This document shows positions 9,662-19,224 of a DNA stretch of 64,000 nt, in pieces. This DNA comes from Dioscorea cayenensis subsp. rotundata (Eukaryota; Streptophyta; Magnoliopsida; Dioscoreales; Dioscoreaceae): the NCBI RefSeq assembly GCF_009730915.1, contig NC_052474.1:18139501-18203500 (forward strand), read 5' to 3'. The notes beneath the pieces are model-generated. The model saw only the letters and a list, made by a program, of their open reading frames with translations. It was not told where the DNA came from and did not search any database. The position numbers and the translations under genes were made by a program. The stretch's first letter is position 1, and each line of letters begins with the position of its first letter.

Positions 9662-12235
9662 ATGACACATTCAAATCCATCGACCTTGATTACACCGGAT
9701 AGTGAAATTGAAAGAACTTTGCATCGGAGATTGAGAGAGGTTGGTGAAGGATCGGGTACACAAAACATTGAAATTGAGGATAAAGAGTCTTCTATCATGG
9801 CCGAAGAGCGACTCATTCTATCCGAATATGAAATACCACAATTCACGGGTGATGAGTTTAGTGTTCAAGCACTATCCGTGGCATCAAACAATTTTGAAAA
9901 TAAAGCAAGTACAATCGGCATTGTCCAGAACTTGGTTCAATTCAATGGTCTTGCAAATGAAGATGCACATGACCACTTTTCCCGGTTCCTCCAAATTTGC
10001 TCTACATTCAAGATTAATGGGGTGTCGGACGATGCTATCTGTTTGAGGCTATTTCCATTCAGTTGGAGAGATGGGGCATATTAATTGCTTACATCATTAT
10101 CTCCTGGGTCTATAAAAACATGGAAGGTTACTGTTGAGAAGTTCCTTGGGAGGTATTTTCCGCTAAGCAAAGCACCCAAGTTAAGACAAGAAATTTCAGC
10201 CTTTAAACAAGGGGAGTCCGAAACATTGTTTGAAGACTATGAAAGATTTAAGGATCTCCTTCGAAGGTGCCCCCATCATGGTTTTGCTTCATGGATGTGA
10301 GTACAAATTATTTACAATGGGCTGAATTATGCTACACGCCAATTTGTTGATGCCGCAGCGGGTGGTTCCCTTAGCAACAAGTATCTCGATGAGGCCGAGC
10401 AATTACTTGAGTCTATGGCAAGCAATGAATCACATTGGGCCTCAAGAGGATCTTCACAAAACACTACTGGGCTTTATGAAGTGAGTAGCAATGATGCCTT
10501 GGCTGCAAAGGTTGATGTGTTAACTCAAAAGCTTGATCTTCTTATGGGTAGTAGTTCGAGGCCAGAATTAGTGTTGAGTTGTTACACTTGCTGTGGTGGG
10601 CATGGTGTGGCCCAATGTCCTATTGCTAGCTCCTCTGTTGCTTCCATTGAGAATGTTGACAATATTGGGGGGCAACGAAATCAAGGGAACCCGTACAGCT
10701 CAACTTACAATCCAGGATAGAAGAACCACCCAAATTTTTCATGGAACCAAGGCTAACAACAAAGAGGTGCACCACCTCAAGGATCTCTATTTCAACAACC
10801 GGCCTTTGAGAAGAAATTTACAACTGAAGAGGTCCTTGCCAAGTTCATGCTCAGTACTAATGACAGGTTCAATATCTTAACTAGTAGTACGGATGCACAA
10901 TTTGGCAAGGTGAATGCTCAGCTCACTCAGCACACTGAACAGTTCAGTGAGATAGGTTTTGTCTTGAGAAACCTCCAAGCTTCGGTAAAGTCACTTGAGC
11001 ATCAAGTAGGGGAACTCGCGAAGGCAAATTCTGAAAGTCTTCTAAGGTGTCTTCCAAGTAACACAGAAGACAATCCAAGGGAGCACTTGAAGGCCATTGC
11101 TTTTAAAAGCGGGAGGCAAGTGGAGACAAGGGTCGAAGTTGACCCAAGTGTCAAGAAAAGTGGGGTAGACTCCGGGGAAGACCCCAAGCTAGTTGAAGAA
11201 AACAGTGAAGACAAAAATCAAGGAAAGAACGACAAGCCCCAACAACAAGGACCAACAAAATCATCCAAGTACAAGCCTCCAATCCCTTATCCAACCAGAT
11301 TGAAGCATGACAAGGAGGATGTTAACTTTAGAAAATTCATCAACATCTTTAAACAACTCCATTTGAACATCCCGATAGTTGAAGTATTGACTCAAATACC
11401 GAAATATGCCAAGTTTTTAAAAGAGCTCCTCACAAATAAGAGAAAGTTGGAGGAAGAGGGCATAGTTGCACTTATGGGGAATTGCTCAGCCATTCTAGAA
11501 AAGAAGCTCCCACAAAAGTTGAAAGATCCGGGAAGCTTTATTATCTTGTGCATGCTTGAAGGTGGAGTCCAAGAAAATGCTCTAGCGGACTCGGGGGCTA
11601 GCATAAACATCATGCCCTACACCATGTATTTGAAATTTGGTTTGGATGAGTTAAGGCCCACGAGGATGACCTTACAATTGGTGGATCGATCAACAAGGAA
11701 ACCTCATGGGATTGTTGAAGATGTGATTGTCCGAGTAGACAAATTTGTTTTTCTTGTGGATTTTGTCATCATGGAAATAGATGAGAATGTGGAGATACCA
11801 CAGATTCTTCACTGACCATTCCTCAGCACCTTGGGTGCCCTAATTGATTTGAAAGGAGGGAAGTTAATGCTAAGAGTCGGAGAAGAAGAAATTGTGTACA
11901 TTTTATTGGTTGCCATGAAACATTCTTTAGATCATGATGACACACTTTACTTCATTGATGAAACTGATAGGTTGATTTTTGATTGTGTGCAGGAGGTGCT
12001 CTCGATCAACCTGTTGGATGAGTATTTAGGAGAGTTGGAGAATGAAGAACAAGACGAACCTCACTACCATCCTCAAATTCACAACTTGAAGCAACGAAAA
12101 GAAAAGGTATCATGTACCAATGGTAAGGAAAAAGAGAAAAAAGAATCATTTATGAAGAAAGTGTGGAGGGAGATTCATTGGAGAAAAAGAAAGGTACCAA
12201 GCTTCATCACCCCACATCTCAAGGGGGAAAGGTAA
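9662..12235 (+). pseudogene. gag-pro: gag-protease of element B1, five stops in one frame
   Basis: Capsid polyprotein with aspartic protease, about 857 codons, all in one frame. Order: an N-terminal arm (MTHSNPSTLITPDSE), the Athila-type gag domain (QNLVQFNGLANEDAHDHF, RYFPLSKAPKLRQEISAF, KDLLRRCPHHGF), a coiled segment, a CX2CX3HX4C knuckle (CYTCCGGHGVAQC), and a linker rich in Lys/Asp/Glu. Then a KYAKFLKELLTNKRKLEE block and the protease with ADSGASINIMPY near 11586. The end is lysine-rich. Stops lie at 10082, 10298, 10718, 10754 and 11813 and no frameshift is seen. The start was chosen by the matching MT..NPS start in family A. No reverse transcriptase follows. Confidence 0.9.
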
Positions 12236-12389
12236 ATTTTTCACCCCATCTCTACTCATGAACAATTCGAGGTCTTTTCAATGTTGTCACTGAATTTACC
12301 GGGAAGAAACAACACTACTAGGGAAATTGGGGGTGGCTTCAAACTCTTTGAACCCCCATGAGGTAGGTAATGACATTTTCCAGGCTCGT

Positions 12390-12425
12390 GACATTAAACA
12401 AGCGCTTCTTGGGAGGCAACCCAAG
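12390..12425 (+). other. Conserved hairpin motif after gag-protease (B1)
   Basis: The 'acattaaacaagcgc' segment is followed by CTTGGGAGGCAACCCAAG (12408-12425), a perfect 6-bp stem. In family B the gag frame has already stopped 155 bases upstream, so conservation here cannot be explained by coding in this copy. Confidence 0.6.
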
Positions 12426-12727
12426 CATTCGGGGGTATTTTCTTACCTTTTTTGTATTTTTAGATCATAGTTCATTTCACTTTTCGTATTTCTTAGATTT
12501 GTTTGTTTTTGAATAAGTTCATGCTCACACACTTGGCACATTCTTCTCATCATTTTAAATTGTGGTGCATTTGTGAAACTCCTTGAGAAACTCATGTTTA
12601 GGTGTTAATTCATTTGCTAGATCGTCATTTTATTCATTTCATTCATTTTTGGAGAAGTCTTTGACCTTGCCATACCATTTTTACATGATTAGGAGCAAGT
12701 TTTTCAAAGTTTTGAAGGTTTTTAAAA
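12426..12727 (+). other. AT-rich untranslated spacer of B1
   Basis: About 300 bases of T-rich sequence between the hairpin motif and the internal box array. I see no gene or clear signal in it. Confidence 0.5.
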
Positions 12728-13130
12728 GCTATACGGCCATAATGGAGAGTATGGGGGTCGTCTGAGATGAACACAGCAATTCAGAGGCTTTGTGCCATCT
12801 CAGACGGGTCCCAGACGGCCCCCATACAGGGACGTCTGAGATGGCCAGATTTCTCAGCCAAGAGGGGCTTCTTGACCCCATACAGCCCCCATACGGGGCC
12901 TGTATAGGGGCCGTATGGGCCGGCCCCTTTATAACCCCGCCACTCTCTCTCTCTCTCTCTTCCACTCTCTCTTTTCTCTCATCTTTCCACCAAATTTCTC
13001 TCTTCTTTCTCCCTCATTTCTTGGCCAAATCTTCTCATTTTTCCTCCTAAAACCTCTCCTAATCCATTAGAGACTTTGATCTATTGGTTTCCCTCCAGTT
13101 TAAAGCTTGTTTTCTCAAGATTTTGTCGGT
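12728..13130 (+). promoter_or_regulatory. Putative internal promoter of family B (box array, TATA, CT patch, 5' splice site)
   Basis: The array at 12728-12927 is built from CCCCATACGG / CCGTATGGG boxes and a 13-base inverted repeat GCCATCTCAGACG (12794-12806) with CGTCTGAGATGGC (12833-12845). The same ATACGG-type boxes occur in the B1 LTRs upstream of their TATA box. A TATA box TTTATAA (12928-12934) follows at once, then a CT repeat from about 12941, a CT-rich leader, and splice donor TTGTCG|GTATGC (GT at 13129-13130). Inference: an internal RNA polymerase II promoter for the accessory ORF. Confidence 0.55.
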
Positions 13131-13448
13131 ATGCTTTTTCAATGCCCTTGTTTTATCTTTTTCATTTCTTGGGCATTCTTGGAGATTTTGGGTGGGATTT
13201 CTTTAGCATTTTGCTTGGTTTGGATGATGTGAATATCATGGATGAATTTCATTCAAATTTATGTAAAAATATTTTGATTCTATGAATATAGGGGAAACAC
13301 TTGCAGAATGAATAGTGACCATACGACCCCCATACGGCCGTGTGACCTCAAAAATTCGATTTTACATTCATTTCCTCTATCTTTTTGCAGTTTATTTTGA
13401 TTTATCTTGTATCCCTATGAGCTTGAACAAGGTGTGTCTTCATTGTAG
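13129..13448 (+). other. Putative 5'-UTR intron of the B1 accessory transcript
   Basis: Donor GTCG|GTATGC at 13129 and acceptor CTTCATTGTAG ending at 13448, two bases before the ATG at 13451; 320 bases, T-rich. Family A has the same arrangement with introns of about 260-273 bases. Confidence 0.5.
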
Positions 13449-13450
13449 GG

Positions 13451-13606
13451 ATGCCTCACACTAAAAGACTCACCTCCAAGCGCCCAAGAACCACCACACC
13501 CTTATCTACACCCGATGAACCCGTCTTCAAGTTAGCCCATCATCGAGAGAGATATGATAGATTGAAGACAAAACCATTTGGAACATTGTGCTATCATTTA
13601 CTTTAG
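13451..13606 (+). pseudogene. Accessory ORF remnant of B1 (51 codons)
   Basis: A short frame opening MPHTKRLTSKRPRTTTPLS, containing KLAHHRERYDRLKTKPFG and ending at TAG 13604-13606. Its start resembles the beginning of the family A accessory ORF (basic Lys/Arg-rich N-terminus, then a PEHQVRF-like stretch), and it has the same splice acceptor and position. The other roughly 390 codons of the full-length aORF are missing, so B1 keeps the promoter, intron and start of the unit but not its body. Confidence 0.6.
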
Positions 13607-15000
13607 TTTGCTTTGTTTTGTGATTTTTATTTTGTTGAGTTGGCATGGTTCTTACCCTACCGACTTGTGGTGTCAAACTTTATTTTCTTTTCATTTATGT
13701 GTTTTGTTGGCTACTCCCTAGTTTCTCCCTTGTGTTTGTATTGGTAAATTTTTGTGGAATGATGATATCCCGTTTTTGCCTCACAGGGCATTGAGGGAAT
13801 TTGGTGAGTTTTCCTAGTTTTTAATGGAGGTCAGAAGAGACATGTATTGCTCACCACACCTTTTGTCGAGTCATACCTCACGACGAGCACAAGTTGAACC
13901 GGGGAAGTTTGTTTTCACCCTCCTCTATTATTTGCATTGCTTCATCTTGCATGTCTTTTCATGATTAGTGTACATTGAGGGAAATGTACAACACTAAGTG
14001 TGGGGATGGGTGTATTTCATGTATTAAGACCATTGTTAACATGCTAGTGTTACCTATGATGGCTTTGTTCATTCTTGTAAGATTCTTTTAGCTTAGATTA
14101 ATGATTGATGTGAGTTACTTGTTTCTATGCTTTATTGAATCCTGTTTTACCCCTAGTATTGTCATGTGCACTGAATTTTTTGTCGATGCCTTGGGAATAG
14201 CCAATATGACCACTCTAACTCTCTTGTATGCATAACACACTACTTTGAGTACTTGGCCTTAGAACACTAAGTTCTATCCTTTAATGTTTTTTCTTAAGAA
14301 CTTCTAAGTCTTATTGAGCTAATCCTAGTTTTGTATCATGTAGAGTACTATGAAGATGTGATATAGGGTGATTGTGAAAAATTTGGGTCTTTGTCAGTAT
14401 TCTTTTGCTATTGAAGCATGAATGCGTCTATGTAGACTGTAATTGAGTAGTTGGGTGGCTCTTGTGCCTAACCAACATGTGTACCCTCCAGAAAGATTTC
14501 AAAATGATGTTGGTGTAGTCTAAGTTAGTCGGACTCAGAAAAAAAAAGAAATGAATGATGAAATGAAAATAAAAACCCTAGTGATATTTTTGAGTACCTA
14601 CCAAAAGTTTTTAGAAGAAAGTGGATTTAGTTTCGAGCTTTAGAATTAGAAGGATCTTACTTGGCCATTGAAGTAGCACTTAGTAGTTTAAGACTTAGTA
14701 TTCTTTGTAAGTGGAGTGATTTGCATCTAGAGCTATACTGATTGAAGTCCTTAGGCTAGACCAGATCAGGGCAAATGAGATATAAGATTCACTTACACGG
14801 CACAGACATATAAGGGGTGAGACAGGATATTTTTAGTATTCTTATTAACTATAACTCAACATCTATGTATCATTGTCCATTGCTTTTGGAGTCTTATATT
14901 TGCTTGATACCAGAGGTAATGTATTTAGTCACTTTTTAGTCTCTTGGTTTTTCATGAGTTGTTTGGTTGGGGACAAGCAACGCTTATGTGTGGGGATATT
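13607..15000 (+). other. 3' untranslated region of B1 with two polypurine tracts
   Basis: About 1.4 kb without a credible gene. A first tract, ACTAAGTGTGGGGATGGG, lies at 13993-14010 after 'tacattgagggaaatgtac'. The terminal tract TGTGTGGGGATATT (14987-15000) touches the 3' LTR and follows 'ggacaagcaacgc'. The terminal copy is the expected plus-strand primer; the inner copy is its look-alike about 1 kb upstream, as in family A. Confidence 0.65.
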
Positions 15001-16495
15001 TGATAAGTGTCTAAATGTAGGTGTTTTCGTATATATATATAGTATTCACTTTGCATGTATTTTGTGAGGTTTGATGTCCGTTTTGTGCTTAATTGTCTAT
15101 TATTTGCTTTGTAGGGCATAAGGAAGCCATGGAGAACAAGAAGATATCATTTAGGCGAAAAGAGAAGAAAACAGGAATTTCATACAACCCCCATACTACC
15201 CAGTATAGGGGGCCATATGCACTGTAGCAGCGGAATGATTTGGAGTTGTCTGCCCAAATATCCATACTACCCAGCATACAGGGCCGTATGGAGGCCATAC
15301 GCACCCCGTATGAAACATGAATCTGGGATTTTTGAGTGGTATACGACCCCCATACGACCCCTATATGGCACGTATGTTATGGGGGGTATAAATACTGACT
15401 TTTAGGGTTGAACAAGGGACTTTTTCTGGGCATATTTTGAGAGACCACTTGAGAGGCTTTGGGTGACCTTGGGAAGGAGAAGAAGGGCAAGGAAGCTAAG
15501 AGATCATTCAAGGCCAAGGTCCAAGACTCTCAAGGCAAGAAGGCAACATCATTCAAGGGGAGATCTACCACGATTTGAAGGAAGGAGACCCGCGGCTAGA
15601 GGAAGCGTCATTCGGCATTCCTTTGGTGGGGAAAGCATCATTCGGCACATTTTCTACCTCCTCCTCCACTATTTCATCTAGGAAGTGCCATTTATGCTTT
15701 TCTTTTGTGTTTCACTTGATTGTATTGCTTGTTGTGGGATGATGACACACTAGACCCCCAAGGCCACCTGGTGTTGGTGAACCTTGGGGGGTTTTATCAT
15801 GTATTTTGGATGATTACTTGTTAATTCCATGCTTGGGTAATTTTGAGATTTAATCCATTGTTTTCATGCTAAGTGCTACACTAAGGAGAAATCCGTAGCT
15901 CTTTTTTGAGTGATGCATGTAGATGTGATTTGCTCGTATGTATTAGATCATGAATCAATTAGAAGGGGATACTTGTATCATCACGCCGAGAAATTGGGTG
16001 TTGGTAGCCCTCCATGTTAAGTTAAGCCGAAGAAGAGTAGGTTTGCTCCTATTTGAGATTTCCTTATGCTTAATGCAATCGTAGGAATGTGGATTTGGAA
16101 GAAATTCCTATCTATGTTCGTATGGGATTAGGGTTCAATCGCCAAGAAATTGGGGTTGTTCTAATCTAGAAATCTCTTGGTCCACTTTACCCTTGCATCT
16201 TTTAATCATCATCCATGTTTCATGATAACCCCTCAAGGGGATCCGATCCACATCTATAGGCCTTTGCATTACATTGAAGTTCTTGCTTGCTCATTGCTTG
16301 TTCTCTCTAACTTGTTGATAATCTTGTTTTAGTTTTAATTGCATCTAGTAAAGTAAATTCCATCACTTGAGATCTTAGGCTAGATAATAGCTCGAGAAGG
16401 AGTAATAGGAGATTCTTAGCCCCGGTGGAATACGATCCTCGTGTCTTCGCACGAGGTATTACTTGGCGATCCCGTATACTTGCGGGAAGCAATCA
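15001..16495 (+). repeat. 3' LTR of B1
   Basis: 1495 bases, TGATAAGTGTCTAAATG to GGGAAGCAATCA, followed by the duplicated CTTGT. TATA box TATAAATA at 15387-15394 after ATACGACCCCCATACGACC-type boxes. By eye it is a few percent different from the 5' LTR. Confidence 0.92.
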
Positions 16496-16500
16496 CTTGT

Positions 16501-18455
16501 GTGTTAAGAATGTGAAGTATTCTTTCCTTTATGATGAGTATGACTTTTATCAGGTTTAAGCATTAATACATGTGTATTTGTATTCTTTTGTGTATGTATG
16601 GTTGTGAAGCGAAGTATTAAGGAAAGAAGCCGAAAGTAGATTGTGAACGCACTATTTGGTGAAATCTTGGAAGCAACAAACGCGATGACGCAAGTGGGGC
16701 TTTAAGATACGTGAATGTGTGCCAACCTCCATGTATTTAAGCCATTATAATGAGTTGGAGGGGCACGAAGTCAGTTACATTTGCGTATTCCAACTTGTGC
16801 AATGATAGCAAGACTTTCACCAATGAACCTGTTTATTGGAGAAGCGATACGATCTACAGCATAAACGTGTGCCCGTTTATGTTACCTTGATGAAAAGTGG
16901 ATTCAGGAGTGTTTTTGGCGTTATTCATCGTGAGTCGGGTTATCGCAGCAAATCGGCATAACAATGTCTTTCAGTAGCGATTCACATGTACCGACCGAAA
17001 AATCGAAATTTCGAGAGAATACACATGGGCGTGTGAAAATTCCACACGCACATGTGGAAATTCCTTAGGGGCGTGTGGAAAATCCACAGGCCCTTGTGGA
17101 TCAGTGTTATCAAACCCGGACCGGCCCGGCGGTTCGACCGGTCGACCCGGTGACCCGGTGACTAAACCGGTCCGGGTCTCTAATTAGACCGGACATGTGA
17201 TCAACCCGGTGTGACCCGGCCAAACCTGGTGACCCGGCCGGGTTTCAATGACCCGGGCGGGTTAATGCTTGTTTATAAAAATGACATTTTCATCCTTTAA
17301 TTTTTTTGTAACTTTTTGTTATGTATTGGATTGAGTTGGTTTGATTAAATTTGAAATTTCACTATGGATTCATATGATATTGTGTTGTGTTTTGTTATGT
17401 ATGGAATATTTGAATGAGTTTGATATTAGGTTGAGTCTCGTTATGTCATGTAGAGCTTGAATTTTTGAAATTTTTATTATGTATCGGTTTTTAACTTTTA
17501 TGCTTGTCATGTATTTTTTTACAATTTATTTTTTTGTCCCTTCAAATTATTTATTTGATAACAAATAATAAATAAATGTTATATATTATTATAGAATTAA
17601 AAAAACTAATTTATAATTTTTAAAAAAATAATATTTAAAAAAATAATTTTATTAACCCGACGATTGACCCGAATGACCCGGCGGTTGAACCAGTTGACCC
17701 GAGACCCGAAGCCTACACTGGGTCGATGTCCGGGCCGGTTTTGATAACATTGTTGTGGATGCCTGATTCCAGTTTATTTAAAGCCGTTTTTCGGCCTGAT
17801 TTCAGCATCATTTTTCCCATCTTTTCTCCATCTTCTGAGAGGCTGGCGGCTAGGGTTTAGAGGGGTTTTGGCAAGGCTTTTGGAGTGGTTCTCTGGCTTG
17901 GACACCAGATTCTCTTGAAAGATAGTTATTGGGGAAGCTTTCGTCGACACCGATTTGGCGAGCTGTGCCCTAGGCTTGACAAGAGGACCTTTGAAGAGGA
18001 CGAGGCCACTCCACAAGACCATCAACACGAATACCGATGGCGTTTTCTTATGGAACACTTGTTTTTACTTTTGATTACATTGTTGATTGTATTGTGCTCC
18101 ATGGAGAGCTAAACCACCTACTAGGTACTTGGATTTAGTAAACTCAAGGATGTTATTGTTTCATTGACCTTTTATTATGCTTTCCTTAATTGATGTCTTT
18201 AATTGAGTTCCAATCTTGAATGCTTGTTGAATGATTTTTCCCTTAGAGTGACACTAGGGTTAAGAGTCCATCTTAGTAGCCTTTGTGGATGAGTGACACA
18301 TCATGAGGGTTAGACAATGCTAGATTGGAGAGGGTTGAGAGGGTGAGTCGAGAGGTAGCGGAGCGTCCCCTTTCCCCTCCGGTGTGATTTATACTACCTC
18401 CATTTCCTAGAGTTCTTTGCGGTCACAATAGAGTGAAGTGCTAAAGGATGAACTC
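16501..18455 (+). repeat. LTR E, main part (family A), truncated at its 3' end
   Basis: Continues LTR E after B1 and its duplication: 'gtgttaagaatgtgaag' onward, with CACACGCACATGTGG-type boxes at 17025-17093, interrupted by a MITE, a TATA-like TTATTTAAAG near 17774 and the core CTCCATGGAGAGCTAAACC near 18099. It breaks off at about 18455 after 'aaaggatgaactc', where other copies continue 'cgctggggcttag'. What follows is a minus-strand LTR, so this is a rearrangement junction. LTR E may be the 5' LTR of gag fragment A4; that is inference. Confidence 0.8.
17102..17752 (+). mobile_element. hAT-type MITE with GC-rich CCGG repeats
   Basis: 651 bases with inverted ends CAGTGTTATCAAACCCGG and (reverse strand) CAATGTTATCAAAACCGG, flanked by a perfect 8-base duplication TTGTGGAT (17094-17101, 17753-17760). 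The 8-base duplication indicates the hAT superfamily. Both ends are filled with short GACCCGG/ACCGG repeats; the middle is very AT-rich and codes for nothing. It has inserted into a box of the LTR E promoter region. Orientation is arbitrary. Confidence 0.88.
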
Positions 18456-19224
18456 TTTGCAACTGTTATTTCACTAGGATGAGAATGAATAAATGATGGT
18501 GTGAATAAGATTGATATGAAAAGACTAAAAGAAATAAGAAAGAGAGGCACGTTAAAATAAGAGGAAAGACAATCGATAGAAGTGGGGTACTCGGACAATG
18601 CTCACCCTAGGACTAATGCTTCAAGTGCAAGACCAAATATTATGTCTCCTAATTGATGCTTAATGAGTCGTGAAAATCCTTAAACACACGGTCCCAAACC
18701 TAAGGTCAACCGTAACTAACTCTACACTATGTCCTAGCGGAGAAATCGATCAATCTCAACACCTCCCACTGTGTAGAGTTGCAAGATTCTCTAGGGATTC
18801 CAAGTGATAAACCCTATTCCAATGTATAGATCTAACCCTTAGGTCCAGGTGAAAGATCCCTAGTCACAATTAAGCCCTAGGTGCTAAAGTCACTTCAACG
18901 CTTCACTCCGTTGCCTGTGCAACTAAGCCCCAGAGGAGCTCATCCCTTAGCCCATTCACTCTACTATGACCTCAAAGTACTCTTGGAATGTGGCGGTAAG
19001 ATAAATCACATCAGAGGGAAAAGGGGACACTCCGCTACCTCTCGACCACCCTTTTGACCCTCTCCAACCTTATTTTGTCCAACTCTCATGGTGTGTCGCT
19101 CATCCACAAAGGTTACTAAGATGGTGTCTCAACCCTAGTGGCACTCTAAGAGAGATATCAATCAACAAGCATTCAAGATTAGAGCACAATTAGAAACATT
19201 AATCGAGGAAAGCATAATAAAGGC
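18456..19224 (-). repeat. LTR F, 3' part (family A, minus strand)
   Basis: Reverse-complement family A LTR, recognisable by 'tcctaattgatgcttaatgagtcgtg', 'ggtcccaaacctaaggtcaacc' and 'aactaagccccagagg'. About 100 bases of its terminal end are missing at 18456, where it meets truncated LTR E head to head. It is interrupted at 19224 by element A1 (duplication AAGGC, 19220-19224) and resumes at 29319. Confidence 0.85.

Larger units (their letters stand above)
6162..16495 (+). mobile_element. Complete family B LTR retrotransposon B1, non-autonomous
   Basis: 10.3 kb including a nested solo LTR of 1.86 kb, so about 8.5 kb on its own. Both LTRs begin TGATAAGTGTCTAAATG and end GGGAAGCAATCA, and the 5-base duplication CTTGT lies at 6157-6161 and 16496-16500. 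It has a tRNA-Asp-type primer-binding site, gag-protease, the conserved hairpin, an internal box array with TATA box, a 5'-UTR intron, a 51-codon remnant of the accessory ORF, and a terminal polypurine tract. Reverse transcriptase, RNase H and integrase are absent. The LTRs differ at only a few percent by eye, so the insertion is fairly young. It lies inside LTR E. Confidence 0.92.
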
